A stretch of DNA of 56,968 nt from Spirochaetaceae bacterium bin103 (lineage in GTDB: Bacteria > Spirochaetota > Spirochaetia > SZUA-6 > Bin103): assembly GCA_002238925.1 (NCBI GenBank), contig MPNH01000034.1, positions 1 to 56,968 of the forward strand, read 5' to 3'. Within the stretch, counting starts at the first letter, position 1; each line of letters opens with the position of its first letter. This document shows, piece after piece, positions 17,416-27,702 of this stretch. A program made the translations under genes and the position numbers. Below the pieces are notes generated by a model. It ran no database searches. It was not told the DNA's origin and saw only the letters and a program-made list of their open reading frames with translations.

Positions 17416-18602
17416 TGCTCGACAAGCTGATCGCCGGACCGCCGTCGCGCCGGCAGTACATCGCCTACGGACTGATGGTGGGCGTGCTGCTGGTGCTGCC
17501 GCTGTTCCTGTCCGACTTCCGCCTCGCACTGGTCGGCAAGTACCTCGCGTTCGCGGTGGCCGCGGTCGGGCTCGACCTGCTGTGGGGCTACGCCGGTGTG
17601 CTCAGCCTCGGACACGCCGTGTTCTTCAGCCTCGGCGCCTACAGCATGGCCATGCACATGAAGCTGCAGTCGGAGGCACTGCCGGACTTCATGGTGTGGA
17701 GCGGCCTGGAGCAGTTGCCCTGGTTCTGGGAGCCGTTCCGCCATTTTGCCTTTGCCCTGCCGATGGCGGTGGTCATTCCCGCCGTGTTCGCGATCATCAT
17801 CGGCTATCCTACCTTTCGGTCGGGTATCCGCGGGGTCTACTTCTCCATCCTCACCCAGGCGATGGCACTGGCGATGAGCATCCTGTTCATTGGCCAGCAG
17901 CCCTACACCGGCGGCACCAACGGCATGACCAACTTTCAGTCGCTGGCCGGCATCTCGCTGTACAAGTCGGGCATGCGTCTGGGCCTCTACCTGGCCACGG
18001 TGGTCACGCTGGTGGGGGTGGTGGCGCTGGCGCTGTGGCTGGTGAAGACCAGGACCGGGACCGTGCTGATGGCGATTCGCGACGGCGAGAACCGGCTGCG
18101 CTTCCTGGGCTACAACCCGGTGCGCTACAAGCTGGCAACATTCGCGCTGTCGGCCGGCATCGCCGGCCTGGCCGGGGCATTGTTCGTGCCGCAGGTAGGC
18201 ATAATCAGCCCGTCTTCGATGAGCATCCTGCCGTCGGTGGAGATGGCGATCTGGGTAGCGGTCGGCGGGCGCGGCACGATTGTCGGTGCGGCCGCCGGAG
18301 CAGTGGTGGTGAATTGGGCCAAGACCGTGTTCAGCGAATCGCTGCCGGAGGCGTGGCTGTACGTGTTCGGCGGTCTGTTCATCGGCGTGGTACTGCTGTT
18401 CCCGCGTGGGCTGGCCGGTATCGCGGACCAGCTTCGCGCGCTGTGGCGCACGCTGCCTGGCAGGCCGGCGCACGCACCACAACCGCAACAACGGGCACCG
18501 GAGCCGGCGCGGTCCCCGGCGGCGGACGGATCCCGCAACCACGCCTCGTTGGCGCTGCCCGTGGTTGAGCCGGTGGCAGCCACCGCGGAGCGGGAGTCCT
18601 GA
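17415..18602 (+). CDS. urtC: Urea ABC transporter permease UrtC
   Basis: The protein has 395 residues, LivM-like, with the GYAGVLSLGHAVFFSLGAYS motif near residue 60 and long hydrophobic helices throughout. The DGENRLRFLGYNPVRYK coupling loop precedes the last helices. The C-terminus carries a Pro/Gln/Ala-rich cytoplasmic tail of about 55 residues that is probably disordered. It starts inside the urtB stop and ends inside the urtD start, so the genes are tightly coupled. Confidence 0.93.
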   Translation: MLDKLIAGPPSRRQYIAYGLMVGVLLVLPLFLSDFRLALVGKYLAFAVAAVGLDLLWGYAGVLSLGHAVFFSLGAYSMAMHMKLQSEALPDFMVWSGLEQLPWFWEPFRHFAFALPMAVVIPAVFAIIIGYPTFRSGIRGVYFSILTQAMALAMSILFIGQQPYTGGTNGMTNFQSLAGISLYKSGMRLGLYLATVVTLVGVVALALWLVKTRTGTVLMAIRDGENRLRFLGYNPVRYKLATFALSAGIAGLAGALFVPQVGIISPSSMSILPSVEMAIWVAVGGRGTIVGAAAGAVVVNWAKTVFSESLPEAWLYVFGGLFIGVVLLFPRGLAGIADQLRALWRTLPGRPAHAPQPQQRAPEPARSPAADGSRNHASLALPVVEPVAATAERES

Positions 18603-19384
18603 TGTATTACGACATTTTGTACGCCGAGGGAGTGACCGTCGATTTCGATGGCTTCAGGGCGCTCGACCAGGTCAACCTGATCGTGCGCAAGGGCGAGTTG
18701 CGCTTCCTGATCGGCCCCAACGGCGCCGGCAAGACCACTTTGCTGGACGTTATCTGCGGCAAGGTGAAGCCAATCGAGGGCCGCGTGCAGTTCGCCAACG
18801 AGATAGACCTGCTGGCGCACGACCAGCATGCCATTGCCCGTTTGGGCATAAGCCGCAAGTTCCAGGCGCCGTCGGTGTTCGACAGCCTCACCGTGCACCA
18901 GAACATGGCGCTGGCGGCCGAGGTTCCGAGTGGATTCCTGGCGGCCGCCTTCCACCGCGAGGGGGGCGCCGCGCGGCGCCGCATCGACGAGGTGCTGGAC
19001 ATGGTAGGGCTGGCCGGCCGGCGCGGCGAAGTGGCCGGCGCCCTGGCGCACGGCGAGAAGCAGTGGCTGGAACTGAGCATGGCGATTGTGCAAGATCCCG
19101 AACTGTTGCTGGTGGACGAACCGGTGGCAGGCATGACCGCGGGCGAGCGGGAGCGCACCGGAGCAATCCTGGAGGCGATCGCCCGCGAGCGCTCGGTGGT
19201 GGTGGTTGAGCACGACATGCAATTCGTAAGCCGATTCTCCAGCACGGTGACCGTCCTGCATGCCGGGCGCGTGATCTGCGAAGGCGACTTCGCCACCATA
19301 AAGCAGGATCCCACCGTGATCGACGTATACCTCGGCCGCGAGCCCGGAGACGGGAATGAGCCCGGAGACGGAAATGCTGCTTGA
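18602..19384 (+). CDS. urtD: Urea ABC transporter ATPase UrtD
   Basis: The protein has 260 residues. Walker A is GPNGAGKTTLLD, with the LivG-like ISRKFQAPSVFDSLTVHQN segment, a degenerate signature (AHGEKQWLELSMAI) and Walker B LLLVDEPVAGM. The final residues [14 protein letters not shown] come from an 18-bp tandem duplication. Most UrtD proteins end near VYLGR, so this tail is extra. It pairs with UrtE. Confidence 0.92.
   Translation: MYYDILYAEGVTVDFDGFRALDQVNLIVRKGELRFLIGPNGAGKTTLLDVICGKVKPIEGRVQFANEIDLLAHDQHAIARLGISRKFQAPSVFDSLTVHQNMALAAEVPSGFLAAAFHREGGAARRRIDEVLDMVGLAGRRGEVAGALAHGEKQWLELSMAIVQDPELLLVDEPVAGMTAGERERTGAILEAIARERSVVVVEHDMQFVSRFSSTVTVLHAGRVICEGDFATIKQDPTVIDVYLGREPGDGNEPGDGNAA
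19340..19375 (+). repeat. 18-bp tandem duplication at the urtD/urtE junction
   Basis: Two near-identical 18-base units (one mismatch) lie at 19340-19357 and 19358-19375. Each holds GGAGACGG followed by the A-T of an ATG, so the duplication copied the urtE ribosome site and start codon (19356 and 19374). It adds EPGDGN to UrtD. Confidence 0.75.
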
Positions 19385-20072
19385 GACCAGCGCACTGCGC
19401 TCCGGGTACGGCAGTTCGGTGATCGTGCATGATCTTGACCTGCAGGTGAACGCGGGCGAAGTGGTGGCGGTGATGGGACGCAACGGCGTCGGCAAGAGTA
19501 CGCTGCTGAAAACGCTGATGGGCGTGCTCGGCGCCGGCGGCGGGACGATTACCTTCGGCGGCGACGACGTGACGCGCTGGCATGCGGACCGGCGCTCGCG
19601 CGCCGGCATCGGCTACGTGCCGCAGGGGCGCGAGATCTTCCCGTTTCTGACCGTATCCGAAAACCTCTACATCGGCCTGGAAGCGCGCAACCGGTCGCGC
19701 ACCCAGGCGCCGCCCTGGCTGTTCGAACTGTTTCCCGACCTCGCCGGTATCCTGGACCGGCGCGGCGGCGACCTGAGCGGCGGCCAGCAGCAGCAACTGG
19801 CAATAGCGCGCGTGCTCATTACCAGCCCGCGCCTGCTGCTGCTGGACGAACCGACCGAGGGCATTCAACCATCCATCGTACAGGAGATAGAACGGGCGAT
19901 CCGCGAAATCCGCGACCAGGGCGAGCTGGCGATCCTGCTGGTTGAGCAATCGCTCGATTTTGCGCTGCGGCTCGCCGACCGCGCATACGTGATGGACCAC
20001 GGCAACTTCGTCCACGAAGGGAGGGCCGGGGCCGAGAACCGCGCGGTCGTCGAGAGCCACCTGATGCTGTAA
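19374..20072 (+). CDS. urtE: Urea ABC transporter ATPase UrtE
   Basis: The protein has 232 residues from the ATG at 19374; the ATG at 19356 gives six more. Walker A is [16 protein letters not shown], the signature is [15 protein letters not shown] and Walker B is [16 protein letters not shown], a LivF-type ATPase with the UrtE-typical [15 protein letters not shown]. It completes the urea transporter. The ureA start follows 11 bases later behind AAGGAGAG, so transporter and enzyme genes are in one unit. Confidence 0.93.
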   Translation: MLLETSALRSGYGSSVIVHDLDLQVNAGEVVAVMGRNGVGKSTLLKTLMGVLGAGGGTITFGGDDVTRWHADRRSRAGIGYVPQGREIFPFLTVSENLYIGLEARNRSRTQAPPWLFELFPDLAGILDRRGGDLSGGQQQQLAIARVLITSPRLLLLDEPTEGIQPSIVQEIERAIREIRDQGELAILLVEQSLDFALRLADRAYVMDHGNFVHEGRAGAENRAVVESHLML

Positions 20073-20083
20073 GGAGAGACGAC

Positions 20084-20383
20084 GTGTTTACGCCGCATGA
20101 ACGAGACAAGCTGCTGCTGTCGGTCGCCGCAATGGTGGCGCGCGACCGGCTTGGGCGCGGGATCAAGCTCAACTACCCGGAGGCAACCGCGATGATCGCG
20201 ACCCAGGTGATGGAGTGGGCGCGGGAAGGCCGTTCACTGCCCGATATCGTCGAACTCGGGCCGACCATCCTGTCGGCCGACGAAGTGATGAGCGGCATTG
20301 CGGAGATGATCCCCAGTGTCCAGGTCGAGGCGACGTTTCCGGACGGCACCAAATTGGTAACGCTGCACCACCCGATCCAATGA
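20084..20383 (+). CDS. ureA: Urease gamma subunit UreA
   Basis: The protein has 99 residues, starting at a GTG with AAGGAGAG upstream. It is the full length of a bacterial gamma subunit. The opening [20 protein letters not shown] and the [14 protein letters not shown] and [19 protein letters not shown] segments are diagnostic. It assembles with UreB and UreC to the cytosolic nickel urease, which turns urea into ammonia and carbamate. Confidence 0.96.
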   Translation: MFTPHERDKLLLSVAAMVARDRLGRGIKLNYPEATAMIATQVMEWAREGRSLPDIVELGPTILSADEVMSGIAEMIPSVQVEATFPDGTKLVTLHHPIQ

Positions 20384-20412
20384 GCGCCGCCCGAGGACAG
20401 GAAGAGGGAACC

Positions 20413-20863
20413 ATGAAGTACAGGGAAACGAGTTTCGCGACGGGAGACAGCCGCGCGGTGGCAGGCACGGAGAGCGAACATGGCGCCCGCAATGGCAACG
20501 GCTGGGCGCCGGGACAGGTGTGGACGGCGCGCAACTCGTGGCGCAGCCTGGCGGAGCGCAATGCCGTGCAAATGGCGGTGGCCAACACCGGCGACCGGCC
20601 GATCCAGGTGGGCAGCCACTTCCACTTCTTCGAGGTGAATCGCGCCCTGGTGTTCGACCGCGAGCAGGCGTACGGCATGCGGCTGGCCATTGCCGCCGGC
20701 ACCGCGGTGCGCTTCGAGCCCGGCCAGCGCCACCTGGTGCGCCTGGTAGCGCTGGGCGGAGAGCGGGTCTGTCATGGGCTGAACGGCCTGGTGGACGGCG
20801 CGCTCGACGATCCCGAGGTGCGCGCGGCGGCACTGGCGAAGATGCGAAAAGAGGAGTTCGGCA

Positions 20864-20871
<8 letters not shown>
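20413..20871 (+). CDS. ureB: Urease beta subunit UreB
   Basis: The protein has 152 residues, starting at [16 protein letters not shown] behind GAGGG. The first 40 residues are longer and more variable than in the shortest beta subunits. The core is [39 protein letters not shown] and RFEPGQ, with the late SGDVVHL-like region diverged. It overlaps ureC by 8 bases. It is a structural part of the urease complex. Confidence 0.94.
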
Positions 20872-22618
<1,747 letters not shown>

Positions 22619-22632
22619 ATGTGCTCGGGTCG

Positions 22633-23361
22633 ATGACAGCGCTCTCGGCGGCGCACGGCCGCCTGCTGGTGCTGGCCGACAGCGCCTTTCCCACCGGTGC
22701 CTTCGCCCATTCCTGGGGCCTGGAGTGGGCGGTTCGGCGCGGCTGGGTGCGCGGCGCCGACGACCTGTACCCCTGGGTCCGCGACGCGTTGCACTTCGGG
22801 GTGGCGCCGCTGGAGGGCCGTGCCGTAGTACGCACCGTTCTGCTGACCGCCACCGGACAAGGGCGAGCGCTCACTCCGTATGTGACGCAACGCACCGTGC
22901 GCTTGAGCGACGAAGTGGCCAGTTTCCTGCCCTCGCGCGAGGCGCGCACCGCCGGCGCCCAGCTGGGCCGTTCGCTGCTCTCGGCAACCGGCGCGGCATT
23001 CCCGGCACTACGCGACCACGCCGGCTATCGTGAACTGGTAGCGGCGGCGCGCAGCCACGGCGACCGCGTGCAATTCCCCGTGGCGTGGGGATGTGTCGGC
23101 GGCCTGCTGGGCATCGAAGTGGACGCGCTGGTGCAGGGCTACCTGCTGAACACGGTGCGGCAATGGGCGCAGGTGGCGATGCGTACCATCCCGATCGGGC
23201 AATCCGCGGCACTCGACCTGGTCGGCCGGCTGCTCGACGACAGTGTACGGCTGGCCGGCGAGGTGGTTCGCAGCCGCCGTCCGCTGGCCTCGGCCACGCC
23301 CGGCTGGGACCTCGCCGTAGCCGGCCACGGCGAACTCGATGCGCGCTACTTCCGCAGTTAA
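22633..23361 (+). CDS. ureF: Urease accessory protein UreF
   Basis: The protein has 242 residues from the ATG at 22633, 14 bases after ureC; a GTG at 22621 is possible. UreF hallmarks are LLVLADSAFPTGAFAHSWGL at the start, the mainly helical body and TIPIGQSAALDLVGRL near the end. UreF binds UreD and recruits UreG to apo-urease. The gene order ureABC-F-G-D leaves out ureE. Confidence 0.92.
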   Translation: MTALSAAHGRLLVLADSAFPTGAFAHSWGLEWAVRRGWVRGADDLYPWVRDALHFGVAPLEGRAVVRTVLLTATGQGRALTPYVTQRTVRLSDEVASFLPSREARTAGAQLGRSLLSATGAAFPALRDHAGYRELVAAARSHGDRVQFPVAWGCVGGLLGIEVDALVQGYLLNTVRQWAQVAMRTIPIGQSAALDLVGRLLDDSVRLAGEVVRSRRPLASATPGWDLAVAGHGELDARYFRS

Positions 23362-23418
23362 CCCAGCGCCCGGCGGTTTCGCCGCGGCGTTCCGCTATAC
23401 TCTGTTCAGGAGAGATCC

Positions 23419-24144
23419 ATGACTACCGACGCTCCCGCACCCCGTCACCAGCCAATCCGCTTCGGGATTGGCGGGCCAGTGGGTTCGGGCAAGAGCCACC
23501 TGCTGCTGCGCCTGTGCCAGCGGCTCGGCGGCGACCATTCGATCGTCGCCGTCACCAACGATATCTACTCCCGCGAGGACGCCGACTTCCTGATCCGCGC
23601 CGGGGTCCTGGCGGAGGGCCGGATCGTGGGCGTGGAAACGGGCGGCTGCCCGCATGCCGCGGTGCGCGACGACATTTCCGTGAACGCGGATGCTCTGTTC
23701 GGACTCCAGGACCGGTTTCCGGATGCCCGCGTGGCGTTCATCGAGAGCGGCGGCGACAACCTCGCGGCCAGTTTCAGCCCCGACCTGGTGGATTACCAGG
23801 TCTACGTGATCGACGTGGCGCAGGGCGGCGACATCCCACGCAAGGGCGGCCTCGGGATTACCCGCAGCGACTTGCTGGTGGTCAACAAGATCGACCTTGC
23901 GCCCTACGTCGAGGTGGACCTGGAGCAGATGACCGCCGACGTACGCGCCGCGCGCGGCGGGCGTCCATTCGTGATGACCAACCTGAAGGACGGCACCGGC
24001 GTGGACGAGGTGGCGGCGTGGGTGCGCGGCGCCGGCAGCGGAGCGGCGCCGCGCGACGGCCTCCCCGAGTGGGGCGCAGGCGGCCACCACCATGACCACG
24101 GGCATGAGCACCGCCACGAACACTCGCCCATGCACACCCACTGA
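23419..24144 (+). CDS. ureG: Urease accessory GTPase UreG with C-terminal His-rich tail
   Basis: The protein has 241 residues, starting behind AGGAGAGA; TATACT at 23396 may be an internal promoter. The GTPase core has the P-loop GPVGSGKS (residues 19-26), FIESGGDNLAASFSPDLVD, VIDVAQGGDIPRKGG and VVNKIDLAPYV. The invariant Cys-Pro-His nickel motif is present (GGCPHAAVRDD). After residue 222 a tail HHHDHGHEHRHEHSPMHTH holds ten histidines. Some UreG proteins carry a His-rich stretch at the N-terminus; a C-terminal one is less usual. Because ureE is absent, the tail may store or hand over nickel. Confidence 0.95.
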   Translation: MTTDAPAPRHQPIRFGIGGPVGSGKSHLLLRLCQRLGGDHSIVAVTNDIYSREDADFLIRAGVLAEGRIVGVETGGCPHAAVRDDISVNADALFGLQDRFPDARVAFIESGGDNLAASFSPDLVDYQVYVIDVAQGGDIPRKGGLGITRSDLLVVNKIDLAPYVEVDLEQMTADVRAARGGRPFVMTNLKDGTGVDEVAAWVRGAGSGAAPRDGLPEWGAGGHHHDHGHEHRHEHSPMHTH

Positions 24145-24262
24145 GGACGGCGGCGGGCGCGATGCATCCGCAACAAGATTCCGGCAGCGGACCGGGACCT
24201 GGCCGCGGATGGCATGCACCTGCGGAAAGTGGTGGACGAGCCGATCACGCAGGTGAGTCCTC

Positions 24263-25087
24263 GTGACGGCCGCGGTACGGCGCGGCGAGTTGCGGCTGAC
24301 CGCCGAGGGGCGCCGCTGGCGGACCCGCTACCGAGCGCCGCTGTTCGTCAACGTGCTGCCCTGCCCCGGCGGCGGTCTGCTGGCAGCCCCCGTGGACCAG
24401 GGCGGCGGCCTGCGCAACGGCGAGCGCCACCTGCAGCGCATCGCGCTCGCCGACGGCGCCGAGGTGACCTGGGCCCCGCCGGCCAGCACCTTGTGCCTTC
24501 CCGGTGGACCGGATATGCCGGGAAGGCCGGGTACTTCCGGAGCGCCGGGAACGCCGGGAGACGGCGGCGAAGTTGCCCAGCTGCAACTGGCTGCGCGGGT
24601 CGGCGCCGCCAGCTATCTGCGCGTCGCCGCGCCGCCGATCATACCATTTGCCGGAGCCGCGGTGGCGCAGACCACCGTCGTGTGCGTAGCCGCCGGCGGC
24701 GAGTGCCTGCTGGTGGAGAGCGGCTGCCCCGGACGCACGCAGATGGGCGAGCGCTGGGCGTTCAGCCGGCTTGCCTATCGGCTCACCGTGCTCCACGATG
24801 ACCGGGTGGCGTATCGCGAGCGTTGGGATCTGCGTCCGCCGGAGGTGCCGTTCGCGGCGAGCGGATTCGGAGACTGCCTGGGCTGGGGAACGTGCGTGGC
24901 CTGCGGTCCGCGCGCCGTGGACGAACTGCACGAGATTCGCCGCCGGCTGGCGGCAGACGGCGCCGCGGTGAGCCACGGCATTCTCGCCGAAGGTGTGGCG
25001 GTGGCACGGTTCCTCGACCCGTACGGCTACCTGGTGACCAGCCTCGCCGCCGACGTGGCGCGCGCCGCCCGCAGCGAGGCCGCGTGA
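24263..25087 (+). CDS. ureD: Urease accessory protein UreD (UreH)
   Basis: The protein has 274 residues from a GTG. The preceding in-frame stop is 9 bases upstream. UreD landmarks are VNVLPCPGGGLL, a GERHLQRIALADGAEVTW-like strand, RVAAPPIIPFAGA, VESGCPGRTQMGERW and the SRLAYRLTVL strand. An unusual Gly/Pro/Ser-rich insert with collagen-like spacing lies at about residues 80-93. UreD is the scaffold that binds urease together with UreF and UreG. Its stop overlaps the kinase start (GTGA). The 118-base gap before it holds no gene, and no ureE-like frame was found there. Confidence 0.88.
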   Translation: MTAAVRRGELRLTAEGRRWRTRYRAPLFVNVLPCPGGGLLAAPVDQGGGLRNGERHLQRIALADGAEVTWAPPASTLCLPGGPDMPGRPGTSGAPGTPGDGGEVAQLQLAARVGAASYLRVAAPPIIPFAGAAVAQTTVVCVAAGGECLLVESGCPGRTQMGERWAFSRLAYRLTVLHDDRVAYRERWDLRPPEVPFAASGFGDCLGWGTCVACGPRAVDELHEIRRRLAADGAAVSHGILAEGVAVARFLDPYGYLVTSLAADVARAARSEAA

Positions 25088-26652
25088 CCACCGCACGCGA
25101 GCCGCCCTACCTGCTGGGCATCGATATCGGCACCACCAACCTGAAGGCCAACCTGTACGACGTGGCGGGACGGCGTGTCGCGGCCGCCTCGCGCCCGACC
25201 ATGGCCGAGCACCCCCATGCTCGCAATCCGGACTGGGCCGAGTATTCGCCGGAGTCGCTGTGGCAGGCCACGGCCGCCAACATCCGCGAGGTCGTCGGCC
25301 AGGTTGCCGATGCGGGACAGATCAAGGCTCTGGCGGTGGTCGGCATGGGCGAGCCGATCATTCCGGTCGACCGGCGCGGCGACTGGCTGTACCCGGCCAT
25401 CTGCTGGTTCGACCGGCGCACCGAACCGCAGGCGCAGTGGTGGCGCGATCAGTTCGGCGCACGCCGCGTGTACGGGATCACCGGCCAGCCGGTCAGTTTC
25501 TTCCTGTCGCTGAACGCCATGCTGTGGCTGCGCGAACACGAACCGGAACTGTTCCGGCGCGCGCATCGCTGGCTGGTGGTGGAAGACTACGTCATGTTCA
25601 AACTGGCCAGCGTGTACGCCACCGACTACTCGATTGCCAGCCGCACCATGGGCTTCGACGTGCAGCGCAAGTGCTGGTCGGAAGAGTTATTCGCCGCGGC
25701 CGGCCTCGACCCCGGCTCAATGGCGGTCCCCCACCCCAGCGGCACCGCGGTGGGTAGCGTGACGGAAACGGCCTCCGCCATCACCGGACTCGCTGCCGGG
25801 ACCGTTGTGGCCACCGGTGGCCACGACCACGGCTGTACCTCACTGCCGGCCAACGTCCTCGGGCCCGACTCGGTGCTGAACTCCACCGGCACCGCCGACG
25901 TGATGCTCGGCGTGCTGCCGGAGGCCCGGCTGTCGGATGCGGCGCACGATGCCGCCATCCCGGTCTATCCGCATCCGCTGGCCGACCGCTACCAGGTAAT
26001 GGACTGCATCCTGTTCGGGGCGACCGCACTGGACTGGTACCTGGAGCGGTTCGGCAGCGATGTCAGGACGCACGCGGCACGGACGGGAAGCAACGCGTAC
26101 GATCTGCTGCTGGCCGGCGCCGAGCAGGCGGAGGCACGGTCGCGCGGGCTGATCTGGATCCCGAACGCGCGCGGCACGCCCACCGACCCGGCGGTGCGCG
26201 GCGCCTTCCTCGGCGTCCGCGATTCGCACACCGCCAGTGACTTCGTGCGCGCCATCCTGGAGGGCATCTGCTACGAGGTAAGGGCCCGCATCGACGAATT
26301 CGAACGCCTGTTCGGCGCCAATGTGCAGCGCGTGGTGGCGGTGGGCGGCGCCGCTCGCTCGCCGTTCTGGAGCCAGTTGCGCGCCGACATCACGGGACGC
26401 ACCGTCGAGGTGCTCGACACCGAGGAGGCGGCCTCGCTCGGCGGCGCAATGCTGGCCGGCATCGCCGCCGGCATCTACGCCAACCACGATACCGCCGTGC
26501 GCCAGGTATACCGGGTGCAGCGGCGGTTCACCCCCGATCCCGTCCGCCGCGAGCAGTACGACGACTGCTTCCGCCGCGTGTACGGCCGGTGCTCGGCGGC
26601 CCTGCGCGGCGTCGACGCCGAACTCGCCGCCATTTTCCCGCCCGAGAGCTGA
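25084..26652 (+). CDS. FGGY-family carbohydrate kinase
   Basis: The protein has 522 residues from a GTG that overlaps the ureD stop by 4 bases. The N-terminal ATPase fold begins GIDIGTTNLKANLYD (residues 12-26). GMGEPIIPVD and CWFDRRTEPQA mark the sugar side. The second actin-like domain has VATGGHDHGCTSLPANV, LNSTGTAD and the adenosine motif VVAVGGAARSPFWSQL. It resembles xylulo-, fuculo- and related kinases, and the exact sugar is not readable. Coupling to ureD is odd, because no urea pathway step needs a sugar kinase. It may only share the transcript. Confidence 0.88.
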   Translation: MTTAREPPYLLGIDIGTTNLKANLYDVAGRRVAAASRPTMAEHPHARNPDWAEYSPESLWQATAANIREVVGQVADAGQIKALAVVGMGEPIIPVDRRGDWLYPAICWFDRRTEPQAQWWRDQFGARRVYGITGQPVSFFLSLNAMLWLREHEPELFRRAHRWLVVEDYVMFKLASVYATDYSIASRTMGFDVQRKCWSEELFAAAGLDPGSMAVPHPSGTAVGSVTETASAITGLAAGTVVATGGHDHGCTSLPANVLGPDSVLNSTGTADVMLGVLPEARLSDAAHDAAIPVYPHPLADRYQVMDCILFGATALDWYLERFGSDVRTHAARTGSNAYDLLLAGAEQAEARSRGLIWIPNARGTPTDPAVRGAFLGVRDSHTASDFVRAILEGICYEVRARIDEFERLFGANVQRVVAVGGAARSPFWSQLRADITGRTVEVLDTEEAASLGGAMLAGIAAGIYANHDTAVRQVYRVQRRFTPDPVRREQYDDCFRRVYGRCSAALRGVDAELAAIFPPES

Positions 26653-26705
26653 CCTGTCCGCACTGTCCGCCCCGGAGGGTCGTGCGCCGATGTATAGAAG
26701 AGACC

Positions 26706-27692
26706 ATGATGAACCGCTTCACTTCCACGCCGATGCTGATCCTGATGTCGCTGATCCTGGTGGCAATGGCTGCCGCGCCGCTCGCTGTTGCACTGCCGAA
26801 GTGTCTGCCTGACTGCACCGACGCCAACCTGGAGGGGGCGGCCCTGAGCGGCGCCGACCTCGCTGGCGCCAGCCTGAGCGGCGCACGCTTGAAGGGCGCA
26901 ACCCTGTACCGCGCCGACCTGAGTGGCGCCAACCTGGCCGGCGCCGATCTGGACCTGGCAACGTTGGCCGGTGCGGACCTGTCGCGTGCCAATCTGCCGA
27001 GCGCGCGGCTGGCCGGCGCCACCCTCGGTGCGGCCGTTCTGACCGACGCCAACCTGAACGGGGCCAACCTCACCGCCGCCACTCTGCCCGACGCCGACCT
27101 GCTGCGTGCCGACCTGCGCGGCGCGCGCGCGTTCGCGGCGATCCTGACCGGCGCGAATCTGGCCGGTGCCGAATTGTCCGACGCCTACCTGTTCGGCGCC
27201 TACCTCGGCAACGCGAACCTGGCGGGCGCCACGTTGCGCAACGCCACCCTGCGTAACGCTTATCTGGCCGGCGCCACACTCGGCGGCGCCAATCTGGCCG
27301 GGGCCAACCTGGCGGGGGCGAACCTGGCCGGCGCCGATCTCACCGGGGCCAACCTGGCGGGGGCAGACCTGAGCGGCGCCAACCTGGTCGAGGCAGACCT
27401 GACCGGCGCCGTGCTGAATGATGCGCGGCTGCGGTTCGCGGCCCTCACCGGAGCGGTGCTGAACGAAGCCGTTCTGGTCCAGGCCAACCTGATCGGTGCG
27501 GCCCTGGCCGGCGCCGATCTGCGCGCCGCCGACCTGACCGGGGCGGACCTGCGTGCGGCGGAACTGCTGCAGGCGGACCTGCGCGGGGCAACCATGGCGC
27601 AAGCCGATCTGCGCGAGGCCGAGTTCCTGACCGAGGCGAACCTGCAGGGCATAACCGGTTGCGACCTGACCGGACGGCTGCCCGGCTGCTGA
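26706..27692 (+). CDS. Secreted pentapeptide-repeat protein
   Basis: The protein has 328 residues. A signal peptide (hydrophobic PMLILMSLILVAMAAAPLAVA) is followed by a short LPKCLPDC segment and then more than 50 pentapeptide repeats of the A(D/N)LxG type up to the end. These would form one right-handed quadrilateral beta-helix in the periplasm or outside the cell. The C-terminal CDLTGRLPGC provides a second Cys-bearing cap, so the two caps may each be locked by disulphides. TATAGA ends 7 bases before the ATG. Cytosolic members mimic DNA and block gyrase, but a secreted one must act otherwise. Function unknown. Confidence 0.85.
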   Translation: MMNRFTSTPMLILMSLILVAMAAAPLAVALPKCLPDCTDANLEGAALSGADLAGASLSGARLKGATLYRADLSGANLAGADLDLATLAGADLSRANLPSARLAGATLGAAVLTDANLNGANLTAATLPDADLLRADLRGARAFAAILTGANLAGAELSDAYLFGAYLGNANLAGATLRNATLRNAYLAGATLGGANLAGANLAGANLAGADLTGANLAGADLSGANLVEADLTGAVLNDARLRFAALTGAVLNEAVLVQANLIGAALAGADLRAADLTGADLRAAELLQADLRGATMAQADLREAEFLTEANLQGITGCDLTGRLPGC

Positions 27693-27702
27693 ACCCGAAC
27701 GT

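Noticed and set aside
24145..24262. Possible ureE between ureG and ureD
   Set aside because: Only 118 bases with no His-rich C-terminus and no ribosome site. It is too short for UreE.
26820..27680. CRISPR-like periodicity
   Set aside because: The short period is 15 bases from pentapeptide codons, with no constant repeat and unique-spacer pattern.
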